Shown here piece after piece: positions 29,614-38,958 of a stretch of 64,000 bases of DNA. Numbering within the stretch: position 1 is the first letter of the stretch; each line of letters opens with the position of its first letter. Source of the stretch: Prosthecochloris marina (GTDB lineage: Bacteria > Bacteroidota > Chlorobiia > Chlorobiales > Chlorobiaceae); NCBI RefSeq assembly GCF_003182595.1, contig NZ_PDNZ01000004.1:248001-312000 (forward strand), read 5' to 3'. Position numbers and translations under genes: made by a program. The notes beneath the pieces were generated by a model, which saw nothing but the letters and a program-made list of their open reading frames with translations, did not search any database and was not told where the DNA came from.

Positions 29614-30639
29614 TCAAAACTTGAATGCTATTGCACACATCGCGATATCTGTCTCGAAGCGATTCGTTGCATCCAAATCATGCAGCCATTTCGCAATAAC
29701 AGTGATATCCTTTTCACCCACTGTAAACGTGTACTTGACAGCAGGCCCAAGCCCAAAGGCTTCTCCCTTAAAACCGCCGAGGGAATCCTTACCAAGCGAT
29801 ACCAGCAAGGCATTTGCCTGATCGAGGAGCGGACCTTCATCATCGGTTAGCTGCTTGTAATAATATCCATCCACTCCAATCGCAAATTTCGAGGAGAAAT
29901 GCTGTGCCAAATGAAAGTCTACATGAAATTCACTGCCGGACTGGTAATCGGTATCCTCATTTTCCGAATTCACCATATATCCGGTAGTCAGTGAAACCTC
30001 GTGACCTCGTTTGGGGTGCATCCAGGTAAACGCAAAAAAAGGATTGAGAGTCCAGTAATTACGGCCAAGATTGAGAATTCGATCGGCATCGTACGATCCG
30101 GTAGGTGCATATAAAGAAAGTCCGGCGTTATAATTGAAATTCCCCTCTTTCCAGTTTAAAATCCCTGTCACACTCATATCGGCCAATCCGGATCTATTGG
30201 CCTTTCGCTCGGAAGGAAAAAGTTTTGCGACCTCCCCTGAAAGATCAGCATCGATCACAAGCGGAATGCTTAAAACAGCCCCGAACCTCCCGCCAAGAAC
30301 ACGTGAATCCGATAGATACGACAGCTTTGCCGTATTTAGCCAGACCTGTTGTTCAGCTTCCAGAAACACCGTGTTACCAAGTGTCGTAGGGCCGATTTTA
30401 CCGTCAAGATATATCAGTTCATTCCGCAAATACCAACCTTTCGGCCCTATCATAGCCATGGCAAAATCACCTCGCGTGCCAGGAGTGTAATGACTTCCAC
30501 CCCCTTCTCCTGCCCACGATGTTAGAGGCAGTGTCGATAAAGCGGCAAAAAGAAACACCGCACAAAGCTTCATAATGGAAACACTCATAGTATGCCGCAA
30601 AAGACGCACACGAGTACAGAGCGGAAATATGCTTTTCAT
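29614..30639 (-). CDS. Predicted outer-membrane beta-barrel (phenol-degradation MetA-like family)
   Basis: A 341-residue exported protein. After the signal sequence (MKLCAVFLFAALSTLPLTSWA, from internal Met 23) the chain is rich in alternating aromatic/hydrophobic strands such as GWYLRNELIYLDG, FNYNAGLSLYAPTGSYD, LNPFFAFTWMHPKRGHEVSL and the C-terminal CAIAFKF ending in Phe, the usual signal for BamA. The SYDADR and HEVSLTTGYMVN patterns match the SphA/MetA-pathway barrel family (PF13557), thought to transport hydrophobic compounds. The start at 30639 has an AAGAAG ribosome binding site; Met 18 (30588) or Met 23 (30573) would give a more ordinary signal peptide. Confidence 0.75.
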   Translation of the reverse strand: MKSIFPLCTRVRLLRHTMSVSIMKLCAVFLFAALSTLPLTSWAGEGGGSHYTPGTRGDFAMAMIGPKGWYLRNELIYLDGKIGPTTLGNTVFLEAEQQVWLNTAKLSYLSDSRVLGGRFGAVLSIPLVIDADLSGEVAKLFPSERKANRSGLADMSVTGILNWKEGNFNYNAGLSLYAPTGSYDADRILNLGRNYWTLNPFFAFTWMHPKRGHEVSLTTGYMVNSENEDTDYQSGSEFHVDFHLAQHFSSKFAIGVDGYYYKQLTDDEGPLLDQANALLVSLGKDSLGGFKGEAFGLGPAVKYTFTVGEKDITVIAKWLHDLDATNRFETDIAMCAIAFKF

Positions 30640-30741
30640 TTTTTCACTTCTTTAAACCTTTAAATTTTTCCTTGTTTTTATAGTACACACAATCTCCACC
30701 AACAGCCCAACCTCTTCATGAAGAAAAGATGTTTGCCTTCG

Positions 30742-31563
30742 CTACATAGGAAGCAGGAATTTTACAGTGCCATTGACAGTCCACTCAGATCCGGAATAAT
30801 TATCCTGGAAATTGTATTCCCCTCCCGCGCTTAACGTCACAGGAAGTTGGTCGAGTTTGACCAATTTACTGACCTTTATTCCGAGAGGAAGATTGGACCA
30901 GTCGCCCTTTTCCCAATCATAGGTAAAATTCATTTCCGAAAAACCAAGGGACCATTTGTTAGGCAGAGAAATGTTGACTATCGGCTGTAAAATCGATACC
31001 CTGACATCTTCCCTGTCACCGTCACCGTCACCGTCACCGGCAAAGGAAAAAACGTTTTGATTGAATACCCCCCATAAAAATCCAGGGTTGCGGGCGACAA
31101 ACCCCATTGCCGGACCCGCCCCGAGTTTTCCACTGCCAAGCCTTTCATCGCCCGCGATTGGAATCGAACCGACTATACCGGCTCCCCACCTCCCCCAGGA
31201 CTGATCAAAGGTTACCAAGTCGAAAACCACCATATCACCGACCCCTGTTTTTCCAGATGGACTATCGGTAATGAGGGGAAAGGTCACCCTGGTAATATGT
31301 TTAAGCTTGCCGGTCTTGAACGGCAAGCTCATACGGAGCTGAACGGTATTACCACGTCCGTTGTCGAGATTGTGGTAATCTCCACTGTACAGGTTCGACA
31401 AAGAAACACTCAACAGGGACGCTGTAGGATCATTAGCGGCCTGCTCCAGCGCCTGCGGCTCATCGGCAGCCGCAGGCAAACAAAAAAGAGGTAAGAAACC
31501 AATCACATACGCAAGAGCCCGCAGAGCGACGATAAAACGTCTCGAACCTTGCTTACAGTCCAT
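30742..31563 (-). CDS. Second predicted outer-membrane protein
   Basis: A 273-residue exported protein, possibly a barrel. The start at 31563 is preferred because AAGGGGGG lies directly before that ATG; the frame is open seven codons further up. The signal peptide ends near LPAAADEP. Alternating strands such as NTVQLRMSLPFKTG, LWGVFNQNVFSFAG and the C-terminal VNGTVKFLLPM suggest a barrel of about 12 strands. An acidic GDGDGDGD loop (about 180-187) is encoded by a 6-bp tandem repeat at 31015-31038. I cannot assign a substrate. The gene is 23 bp downstream of the sulfatase stop and follows it in the same direction only if read from the right; here it lies upstream of neither, so co-transcription runs lipoprotein, sulfatase, then this gene. 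Confidence 0.65.
   Translation of the reverse strand: MDCKQGSRRFIVALRALAYVIGFLPLFCLPAAADEPQALEQAANDPTASLLSVSLSNLYSGDYHNLDNGRGNTVQLRMSLPFKTGKLKHITRVTFPLITDSPSGKTGVGDMVVFDLVTFDQSWGRWGAGIVGSIPIAGDERLGSGKLGAGPAMGFVARNPGFLWGVFNQNVFSFAGDGDGDGDREDVRVSILQPIVNISLPNKWSLGFSEMNFTYDWEKGDWSNLPLGIKVSKLVKLDQLPVTLSAGGEYNFQDNYSGSEWTVNGTVKFLLPM
31015..31038. repeat. Four tandem GTCACC units inside a gene
   Basis: Four perfect 6-bp copies encode alternating Gly-Asp in the predicted outer-membrane protein. Changes in unit number would stay in frame and alter only loop length. Confidence 0.9.
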
Positions 31564-31607
31564 TATCCCCCCTTTGTCATCCATTATATTTAACCCTTTG
31601 AAACCGG

Positions 31608-33074
31608 TTACTTCTGCTGAGGCAACACCGGCTTTTCTCCAGGCTGCCCGCTATCTTCATCACCATCATACTCCAGACTCGATGTCTTGTAATCCTGTTT
31701 GATGAAAGGCATGTACTCTGTAAAATACAGCGCTGCCGTAGCGTCTTTCGCATAATCATTCAGGCGGACGGCCAGTTTTTGTGCAATATCCGGATGCTGT
31801 CGTGCAAGATTGTTTTGTTCGCCCGGATCAGCTTCCAGATCGTACAGTTCTACACTGGTTGGCAATGACGCCCTGCTAATCAGCTTCCACTTGCCCTGCC
31901 GCACAGCGCCACGATGAAGCTCCGCGTTAATCAAGATATCTTCGTGAGGACTCGCACCTCCCTCGACGATGACCGGCCAGACGTTTTTACCGTCAACCGG
32001 TTTTTCACCATCGCTTTCACCGCCAACCAGATTTAACAGAGTCGGCCGCCAATCCACAATATGAACCACCTCGTCGGTAACGGCCGGTTTGACCTTCCCG
32101 GGCCAGTTGACGAAAGCAACACTTCTTACCCCGCCTTCATACAAACTGGCTTTGGAGCCGCGAAAAGGACCGTTGTCGGCCGGAGCAGGCTTGTCACCGG
32201 TTACTTGTTTCATCGTACCGGAATATCCGGACCCGGCGATACCACCGTTATCCGACATGAACAAAACCAGCGTATTCTCACGCAGCCCTTTCTTCTCGAG
32301 GGCCTCCATTACCCGTTCCACCGAGTCATCCAGGGCTGCAGCCATGGCCGCATAGGCTCTGCGGATCGGGTCTTTGATATCCTTGTAACGGTCGAGATAC
32401 TCCTGGGGCGCCTGGTAAGGAGAATGAACGGCCAACTGGGCCATATAGAGGAAAAACGGCTCGTCACCCGACTGCTCCTCGATAATGCGAACTGCATCCC
32501 TGGTAATCAACTCGGTAAAATATTCCTTTTCATCGAGGTACTCACCATTTCTCTGCCAATCGGAAACACCGCTTGTTTCCTTGGTATAATAATCGACATT
32601 CCCGATGGTTGTTCCGTAGAAATAATCGAAACCCCGATTCTGAGGCCAAAAAGCCTCATCCGAATGGCCAAGATGCCATTTACCGACTGCATAGGTACGA
32701 TAACCCAGCTGCTTGAGATCTTGCGCAATAGTACGCTCATCGGTCGGCAAGCCATAGTGCTGCCCAGGGGTAATGACGAACGACTGCAAACCATAGCGCA
32801 TCGGGTATCTGCCGGTCAGAAAAGCAGCACGAGAAGGAGTACACATCGGCTGGCTGTAAAAAGACTCGAGCCTTGTCCCCTCTGTAGCCAAGCGGTCGAT
32901 GTTCGGCGTTTTGATATCTTTCGCACCATGATACCCTACATCGCCCCATCCCAGATCATCGGCAATGATAATAACAATATTCGGTTTGCTTTGCGCGGCA
33001 AAAGCTGCCGGTGCGGCCAGCAGCAACAATAACAGCGCAACCGCTACACGACTGAAATGTTTTTTCATCGTCAT
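31608..33074 (-). CDS. Secreted sulfatase (arylsulfatase family, Cys type)
   Basis: A 488-residue hydrolase of sulfate esters. The signal peptide is followed by PNIVIIIADDLGWGDVGYHG, whose two aspartates bind calcium. The formylglycine precursor site is CTPSRAAFLTGRYP, matching C-x-P-S-R of sulfatase signature 1; YAVGKWHLGH is signature 2. A FMSDNGG calcium site lies near residue 275. Activity needs a formylglycine-generating enzyme (or anSME), which is not encoded in the window. Substrates cannot be predicted; periplasmic sulfatases of this subgroup often act on sulfated polysaccharides. The gene lies between a large lipoprotein gene and a predicted outer-membrane protein, all on the minus strand with short gaps. 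Such an enzyme is unexpected in a photoautotroph. Confidence 0.93.
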   Translation of the reverse strand: MTMKKHFSRVAVALLLLLLAAPAAFAAQSKPNIVIIIADDLGWGDVGYHGAKDIKTPNIDRLATEGTRLESFYSQPMCTPSRAAFLTGRYPMRYGLQSFVITPGQHYGLPTDERTIAQDLKQLGYRTYAVGKWHLGHSDEAFWPQNRGFDYFYGTTIGNVDYYTKETSGVSDWQRNGEYLDEKEYFTELITRDAVRIIEEQSGDEPFFLYMAQLAVHSPYQAPQEYLDRYKDIKDPIRRAYAAMAAALDDSVERVMEALEKKGLRENTLVLFMSDNGGIAGSGYSGTMKQVTGDKPAPADNGPFRGSKASLYEGGVRSVAFVNWPGKVKPAVTDEVVHIVDWRPTLLNLVGGESDGEKPVDGKNVWPVIVEGGASPHEDILINAELHRGAVRQGKWKLISRASLPTSVELYDLEADPGEQNNLARQHPDIAQKLAVRLNDYAKDATAALYFTEYMPFIKQDYKTSSLEYDGDEDSGQPGEKPVLPQQK

Positions 33075-33140
33075 CTTGTTTAACTCGTTTAAGGAATAGT
33101 TGTTACAATAGCCAAAGCCACTTATAACTACAGGTACACA

Positions 33141-34619
33141 CTATTTGTTTCCTCCAGGGCCAAACTCCTTGTCGAATGCTGCAGCATCGGGGAAATATCT
33201 GGCCTTTGGCAAATACTCTCCCATCACTTCCGCTTCGGTTCCCGGTTCACAAACGAACTGAGAAGCTTGTTTAAAGCCTTCACTGGGAATCATGTGGCGA
33301 ATGGCAATGGTCGTGAAGCCGTCACGTCCCGCCATATCTCCACGGCGCCCCCAATCGACCCATGCATGGCCGTTCTCCTGGGTCGCGTATTCAGGCCTGT
33401 CCTCAGGCTTCGAGACAATCACGCTGAAAGTACCATCCTCGCGTATGGGAATCATTTCATCGTTTACCCCCGAAGCAATCTGGCCGGTAACAAGATCGTT
33501 ACCTGTGGTAATACTCCAGTAACGAAGATCTGTATCGGACTCATCCCACACCTCATTGTTCCAGTATGTACGAGGGGTTCTGGGCGCCTTTCCCGTAATC
33601 TGCAAAACCTTGCCAAAACTGTTATGGGCAAAAGCAACCATGTAACCGTTGTCTTTGTTGGCGGGGACATCAACCTCACCGCCACATTTTGAAGCCGGTT
33701 TCATTTTTTCACGCTCTTCGGGCGGCAGAAATTGCCCGAACACCGAATACTTGAAATCGAAGATCTTTTCAAAAACAGGCGGATTTTTTGCCGGTGCAGT
33801 CCAGGGATCGTTACAGAACTCTCCCTCTTTTGCCTCCGAGCAGGGATATTTCTTCCAAATGGCTTCCCAAGCCTTAATCGCTGTTGCCGAGTTGTTCAAT
33901 CGCTGAGCCAGCATAAATGTCTGCTCTTTCGGATCACGGTCACACTCGAAAGGCTCCTCCGTTCCGTCAGCCCGGATGACTTTAACCGGTAAGGGAAGTT
34001 GTGCTCCACCTGTAGAATCGAGCTTATCATCATACTTTTGGTCTGGCAGGTAGGTACGATAACGCAGTTCAACATGACTTTGCAGATCTCCCTCAGGCAC
34101 CCCTGCGTACAAAGTATTCGGTTTTTTTAACGATGGATCATCTGGCTCCTGTTCATTGACAATGTAAATGGTGTACCAGCGTTTATCTGCCGGAGTATCC
34201 CGGCTGGCTCCCTGACGGAAAGGATTGATCGACCCTTCATCAGGCGCGATTTCGAAATCCCGCAATGAAGACGTCGAAAATGACGATCCATACGATTGGA
34301 TCGAGTTATACCTTGCGTGGCTGAATTGCCCTTTTAAGACAAGCGTTTCACCGGGCTTCAATAAAAACCGGGACATCCAGTACGATGCCGTACGATCCAC
34401 GATATTGACATTCATGGGGCCGGCATAGCCCATTTCATGATAATTCCGGCCACCATAGTTTATCGGTTCTCCCCAGAAACAGGTAACATTGTCAACCGCA
34501 ACGGCATATTCATCGACAAGAGGCTGTAGCTTTGGTTTTTCCTTTGCATTCGAACAGGATACACCAAACAAAAGGACAGATGAAGCAAGAAAGACAAGCG
34601 ACTTGTTACGATTTTTCAT
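33141..34619 (-). CDS. Large lipoprotein, possibly DUF1214-like
   Basis: A 492-residue exported protein with a lipoprotein signal (FLASSVLLFGVSCSN, lipid cysteine at about 22). Segments such as LKPGETLVLKGQFSHARYNS and the following YTIYIVNEQEPDD, and FSVIVSKPEDRPEY near the C-terminus, recall the beta-rich DUF1254/DUF1214 proteins, but the match is from memory and weak. It has six or more cysteines outside the signal (CDRD, YPCSEAKEGEFCND, SKCGGEV, FVCEPG) that could form disulfides. It is the first gene of the minus-strand block with the sulfatase 66 bp downstream. A hairpin with a T-run sits 43 bp upstream of its start. Confidence 0.6.
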   Translation of the reverse strand: MKNRNKSLVFLASSVLLFGVSCSNAKEKPKLQPLVDEYAVAVDNVTCFWGEPINYGGRNYHEMGYAGPMNVNIVDRTASYWMSRFLLKPGETLVLKGQFSHARYNSIQSYGSSFSTSSLRDFEIAPDEGSINPFRQGASRDTPADKRWYTIYIVNEQEPDDPSLKKPNTLYAGVPEGDLQSHVELRYRTYLPDQKYDDKLDSTGGAQLPLPVKVIRADGTEEPFECDRDPKEQTFMLAQRLNNSATAIKAWEAIWKKYPCSEAKEGEFCNDPWTAPAKNPPVFEKIFDFKYSVFGQFLPPEEREKMKPASKCGGEVDVPANKDNGYMVAFAHNSFGKVLQITGKAPRTPRTYWNNEVWDESDTDLRYWSITTGNDLVTGQIASGVNDEMIPIREDGTFSVIVSKPEDRPEYATQENGHAWVDWGRRGDMAGRDGFTTIAIRHMIPSEGFKQASQFVCEPGTEAEVMGEYLPKARYFPDAAAFDKEFGPGGNK

Positions 34620-34649
34620 TACTTTCTCCTTTTTATTTCAGTAATTTCA

Positions 34650-34686
34650 CAAAAAAAACACTTCGCGATTTATTTAAAATCGCGAA
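34650..34686 (-). terminator. Terminator-like hairpin in front of the lipoprotein gene
   Basis: TTCGCGATTT (34662-34671) and AAATCGCGAA (34677-34686) form a perfect 10-bp stem with a 5-base loop. On the minus strand it is followed by GTG and eight T, then by the lipoprotein start 30 bp later. No gene ends upstream on this strand, so it may be a transcription attenuator in the leader, or the end of a lost gene. Confidence 0.6.
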
Positions 34687-35444
34687 ACAATGAAGTTGAC
34701 CTTTTCTCCCTGTTCCTGAAGGTAAAAGGTGTTGCCGATAGAAGCATCAGATAAAGGGGGATTTACGGGCAGTTTCCTCAATTTCAAAACTTAAATGGGA
34801 CACAACCGTTGTGTGCACATTATCAACCATCGTCAATTCTCACTGAAAAAACATTGTTTCTATTATAGCTATTAAAGCATATAGTTACAATCAAAATCAT
34901 AAATCCCTCAACGTCAGATTGAGGCCCCCTTATGGTACTATGACGATCAAAAACCTTGCTGCAATGAGCACGGCAAACGTCTCTCGAATCTCTTTGATGA
35001 AAGCCTAAAAAAACACTGCCTGACCGGAGAGCTTGTACTAAAACTATGAGGCTGGCCGCACAACACCATTTTCATCTCACTTCAGTACATACCCCGGCCG
35101 ACTCTTTCGATTCAACCTCGGAGACATCCAATTATTTGGCCAGTCTACTCGATCAACGATGAGCGTCTTTATGAAACAGCTATAGCAGCATCTCTAAAAA
35201 GAGGTATATATCTTATATGTATATGAATACGTAATACGTACAAAAGAAACTCGATTTTTTTATTTTCTGAGCCTTGTTCAAAACTTTCAAAAATCTCAAA
35301 CTCCATGGGCAGAGTGTCGTAACCATGAATAAAACCGTTCTCTACCTTTTAATTGAGAAGTACTGCCCAGATTAGATAACCTTGTGTAAACCCATATTAA
35401 ACCTCTTGCAAGCACATATTACTTTCAAATAAAGAAGAACTGCC
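34687..35444. other. Long AT-rich intergenic region before the biosynthetic cluster
   Basis: About 760 bp with no gene I can support. It must hold the promoter of the plus-strand pair starting at 35445 and the leader of the minus-strand lipoprotein. A small hairpin (CCTCAA with TTGAGG) lies near 34907-34923. Short frames near 34930-35160 look like decayed coding DNA but I cannot name them. Confidence 0.4.
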
Positions 35445-36821
35445 GTGATCAAACAGCCTGCATATGATACCCTTTATGGCGGCAATCCTCCGCATGGAAT
35501 TAGTCAGCAACCTCTAATTATCAATGTGTGTCTCTCCGGCAACCTTGCGAACAGAAAGATTAATCCGCATGTCCCTGGGAGTATTCAGGAAATTACTGAT
35601 AATGCCGCGGCAGTTATAGAAGCGGGAGCAAGCATTCTTCATGTACATGCCTATGATGCTGCAGACGAGCCGACATGGCGACCCGAAATCTTCGGTCGCA
35701 TTTTTGAAAATATTCGAGCAGATCATCCGGATGCTGTACTGGTAGCAACGACGAGCGGCCGAATACATACGGAAATCGAGAAGCGTTCCGCCGTCCTGGA
35801 GCTGGATGGAAAAGCCAAACCTGACATGGCTTCGTTGACGCTGACTTCGCTGAACTTTCCTAAACAGGCATCCGTCAATGATCCTGAAACTGTTCAGGAG
35901 CTTTGTCTACGTATGAGATATCGCAACATCCTGCCTGAACTCGAGGCTTTTGATCTCGGGATGTTGAATTATGCCTTTTATTTGCAGCGCAAGGGATTGC
36001 TTCCCCAACGCTGCTATATCAATCTGCTGCTTGGCTCTTTAGGAACAGTGCCTGGCCGTGTATTGGACCTGGCAAACCTCGTTCGGGAGATTCCAGAGGG
36101 ATGGACCTGGGCGGCAGCGGGAATAGGCCGTTATCAGCTGCCGATAAACACAGCCGCAATCACCATGGGAGGAAATGTGCGAGTCGGCCTCGAAGACAAT
36201 CCCTTCTATAACTTCTCCGAACGCGAACCGGCAAGAAACGAAACGTTGGTCAAACGTATCGTGCGGATTTCCCGAGAACTCGGACGCACAATCGCGACAC
36301 CGCAGGAGACGCGCGAACAATTACAGCTGGGCAATCGCAATAACTGGGAAGCCACGCAGGCCAAAATCCGCAAAATGAAACCGGAGGATATGGATGGGGT
36401 TATGGCAATACTTTCAAAATGGAACATGGCACCGGTTCAGGCAAGCCCTGATATTCCGGCACCCGAACGTGACCGAATCGATATTGACAACACTTTCGTT
36501 GCAGAGCTCCAGGGACAGCTTGTCGGGGTCTCTAGCTACATACTGCTTGACAAAACACATGCAGAAACAGCCAGCCTCGCGGTAGAGCCTGATTTTCTGG
36601 GTTGCGGAATCGGGTCTCAGCTACAGGAAACCCGACTGGCCGAGCTGCGGAACCGAGGCATCCATCATGTGCGTACGGAATCGGATCGACCTGACGTCAT
36701 TCATTGGTATGTACATAAATTCGGTTATACAATTACCGGAACAAATCCGAAGAAGCACTCTTTCGGGGATCCCAACAGGGATCATTGGACCGTTTTAGAA
36801 TTCGACCTGAATTCCAGATAA
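35445..36821 (+). CDS. BKACE (DUF849) enzyme fused to a GNAT acetyltransferase
   Basis: A 458-residue two-domain protein. Residues about 22-295 match the beta-keto acid cleavage enzymes (BKACE, DUF849), zinc TIM barrels that convert a beta-keto acid plus acetyl-CoA into acetoacetate and a new acyl-CoA. The zinc pair is H66-x-H68 in ILHVHAYD, the TTSGR phosphate-side motif follows, and the catalytic-type glutamate lies in RVGLEDNPF (about 249). Residues about 308-458 form a GNAT domain with the acetyl-CoA loop FLGCGIGSQLQ and the C-terminal HWYVHKFGYTITG. The start is GTG with AAGAAG upstream. The stop overlaps the next gene's ATG (TAATG), so the two are translationally coupled. The substrate is unknown; one chain could supply a CoA ester and also acylate an amine. 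Confidence 0.9.
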   Translation: MIKQPAYDTLYGGNPPHGISQQPLIINVCLSGNLANRKINPHVPGSIQEITDNAAAVIEAGASILHVHAYDAADEPTWRPEIFGRIFENIRADHPDAVLVATTSGRIHTEIEKRSAVLELDGKAKPDMASLTLTSLNFPKQASVNDPETVQELCLRMRYRNILPELEAFDLGMLNYAFYLQRKGLLPQRCYINLLLGSLGTVPGRVLDLANLVREIPEGWTWAAAGIGRYQLPINTAAITMGGNVRVGLEDNPFYNFSEREPARNETLVKRIVRISRELGRTIATPQETREQLQLGNRNNWEATQAKIRKMKPEDMDGVMAILSKWNMAPVQASPDIPAPERDRIDIDNTFVAELQGQLVGVSSYILLDKTHAETASLAVEPDFLGCGIGSQLQETRLAELRNRGIHHVRTESDRPDVIHWYVHKFGYTITGTNPKKHSFGDPNRDHWTVLEFDLNSR

Positions 36822-38665
36822 TGCAAAGTACAATCACCACTCACCAGCAAGGTTACAGGTATGGACTGCGTCAGCCTGGCAATATCCTGACATTTTTCAC
36901 TCGCTCTATTTCAAACAATGTTGATTTGGAGACAATAGACGACTGGTTGGCAACAAAACTGGAAGTAACAATAGAGCCTCGACCAGGTTATGTTTACAAA
37001 GTCAATGATGCAGAAGCTGAAAAGGTCGGAGCCCTTATGTGGAGAGTTCTCCTCCTCGGCCGTTATTTACAGCAAATTGCCGGTATTCCTGTTTTTGACC
37101 CAGGGCTTATTCTTGACGTCAGGAAAGATGACAAAGACCCTTCACAATGGCAGTCAAGAATTGTTGTTCCCATGCTGGATGGCATTCCTTTCAAGGGCAT
37201 CGACCACACCTACAGTTCAGCTTTGAAGCTGATAATGCTGCTACAAAAACAAGGGCACCCATCGGGAGCTCCAATAACCATCTATAACGTCATTCAAAAA
37301 AAAATCCTGCCACCGTTGCGTTCAATGATAACCGCGGGTATTTCAACAATCCCTATTCTTCGGACAGCATATCGATGCCGGATTCCCTTTCGTCATATCG
37401 GGTCCGGGATATACCAGCTTGGCTGGGGCAGTAAAAGCCGTTTGATGGATAGAAGTTCAGTTGACTCGGACTCCGTTATCGGTGTAAAATTAACAACAAA
37501 TAAGATTCTTGCGGCAAGTCTTTTGCGTGCAGCGGGATTGCCCGCCCCTGAACACATTCCGGTAAACAGCAGAGAACAAGCTGTTTTAGCGGCAGATAAG
37601 CTTGGTTGGCCGCTTGTTGTCAAACCGGCAGATAAAGAACGGGGAGAAGGTGTCACCGTCTCCATTACGAACAAGGAAAAACTGAGTGCTGCATATAAGA
37701 ACGCAGCATCTTTTTCCAAGCAGATCCTTGTAGAACGTGAAGTGCCCGGTATATGCTACAGACTGCTCATTGCAAACAGCAAAATGCTTTACGCGATACG
37801 CAGAGGCCCTCGCTCAGTCGAAGGGGACGGAAAGCACACCGTTTCCGAGCTGGTTGATTCTGCGAACCGCAGGAACAAAGCAAAACCATCCTGGCTTCAG
37901 GAAAAACACTGTCCGCTAGACAAGCAAGCTCTGGAAGCCATGTCACTGGCAGGATTCTCTCCGGATTCAGTACCTGACAAAGGGGTACGAGTGCCCTTGC
38001 GTAAGATTGAGTCAACGGCCTGGGGTGGATATATTGAGGATGTTGGTGAACATGTACATCCCGACAACCGGGAAATTGCCGAAAGAGCTGCCCGGCTTTT
38101 CGAATTATGCAATGCCGGTGTCGACATCATCTCCAGTGATATAACCCAGCCGTGGCACGACAATGGAGCGATAATCAATGAAGTCAATTATGCCCCTTAT
38201 TTTGGCGGGAATGATATTGCAAGGTCCTTAATCCCGGTTTACCTTGAGAAATTGATGAACGGCGATGGACGTATTCCGGTTGAAATCGTGGTTGGTTCGG
38301 ATAAGGCTGTCGAAGAGGGAAGGTCCCGGCAAGAGTCGTTTATCCGGAGAAATGTTGACTGTTACCTGACGAGTCACAACCTTACGGTAACTCCTTCCGG
38401 AGAACACTTGACGTTCCCGTTCGAAAGTCTTTTCAACAGGGCTACGGCACTATTGAAAAACAAGAGTGCTGAAGCCTTGGTTCTGGTCGTTCAAACCGAT
38501 GAATTCCTGAAAACAGGCTTACCCATCGATCATTTTGATCGGCTGATCCATATCGATAATGACATCATCAACTGGAATGATTCCAACAGGAAGATCAATT
38601 CTAACGTGCGACAAGAATTGCTTAAACTGCTACAATTTTTTGCTCAAAAAATCAACAAAAGCTAA
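36821..38665 (+). CDS. ATP-grasp ligase related to cyanophycin synthetase (first copy)
   Basis: A 614-residue amide ligase. The middle (about 175-480) matches the ATP-grasp part of cyanophycin synthetase: IYQLGWGSKSR, GWPLVVKPADKERGEGV, ILVEREVPGICYRLLIA, VEGDGKHTVSELV and the metal/nucleotide end GAIINEVNYAPYF. The Mur-ligase-like C-terminal domain of cyanophycin synthetase is absent; instead about 130 unassigned residues follow. The N-terminal 170 residues are also unassigned. The ATG at 36821 is chosen because it makes the TAATG overlap with the BKACE-GNAT gene. Expected chemistry is ATP-driven acyl-phosphate formation and amide bond formation with an amine; the substrates are unknown. Confidence 0.88.
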   Translation: MQSTITTHQQGYRYGLRQPGNILTFFTRSISNNVDLETIDDWLATKLEVTIEPRPGYVYKVNDAEAEKVGALMWRVLLLGRYLQQIAGIPVFDPGLILDVRKDDKDPSQWQSRIVVPMLDGIPFKGIDHTYSSALKLIMLLQKQGHPSGAPITIYNVIQKKILPPLRSMITAGISTIPILRTAYRCRIPFRHIGSGIYQLGWGSKSRLMDRSSVDSDSVIGVKLTTNKILAASLLRAAGLPAPEHIPVNSREQAVLAADKLGWPLVVKPADKERGEGVTVSITNKEKLSAAYKNAASFSKQILVEREVPGICYRLLIANSKMLYAIRRGPRSVEGDGKHTVSELVDSANRRNKAKPSWLQEKHCPLDKQALEAMSLAGFSPDSVPDKGVRVPLRKIESTAWGGYIEDVGEHVHPDNREIAERAARLFELCNAGVDIISSDITQPWHDNGAIINEVNYAPYFGGNDIARSLIPVYLEKLMNGDGRIPVEIVVGSDKAVEEGRSRQESFIRRNVDCYLTSHNLTVTPSGEHLTFPFESLFNRATALLKNKSAEALVLVVQTDEFLKTGLPIDHFDRLIHIDNDIINWNDSNRKINSNVRQELLKLLQFFAQKINKS

Positions 38666-38958
38666 GCAAACCGGGTAACCGTGAGAAATATCCTGCACAA
38701 TTTGAAAAGTCGATTTTTAAAGAAATCGGAATCGGGAACATGGTTCATAAAGGCAAACAACCTCCTCAAAAACACAAAAAGCGCGAATTCACCACACGCT
38801 CTTGAATTGACACAACATTACATTTTCCATCATAGTCGATCAACCATTCGAAGAGAGGTACATATCGAAGATCAAGAGCAGTATTCCTGTCACAGATGTT
38901 TTTTTTGAACCTTATGCGGAAAAACTGACCGCTGCCCCCCTTATTCTTCATCCTTCGG

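Noticed and set aside
36785..36820. An earlier ATG for the first ATP-grasp ligase
   Set aside because: Those 12 codons lie inside the BKACE-GNAT gene; the ATG at 36821 gives a standard TAATG coupling.
38681..38908. A 75-codon frame with GTG start right after the first ATP-grasp gene
   Set aside because: Close spacing is suggestive, but there is no ribosome binding site and the sequence shows no domain; I leave it as non-coding.
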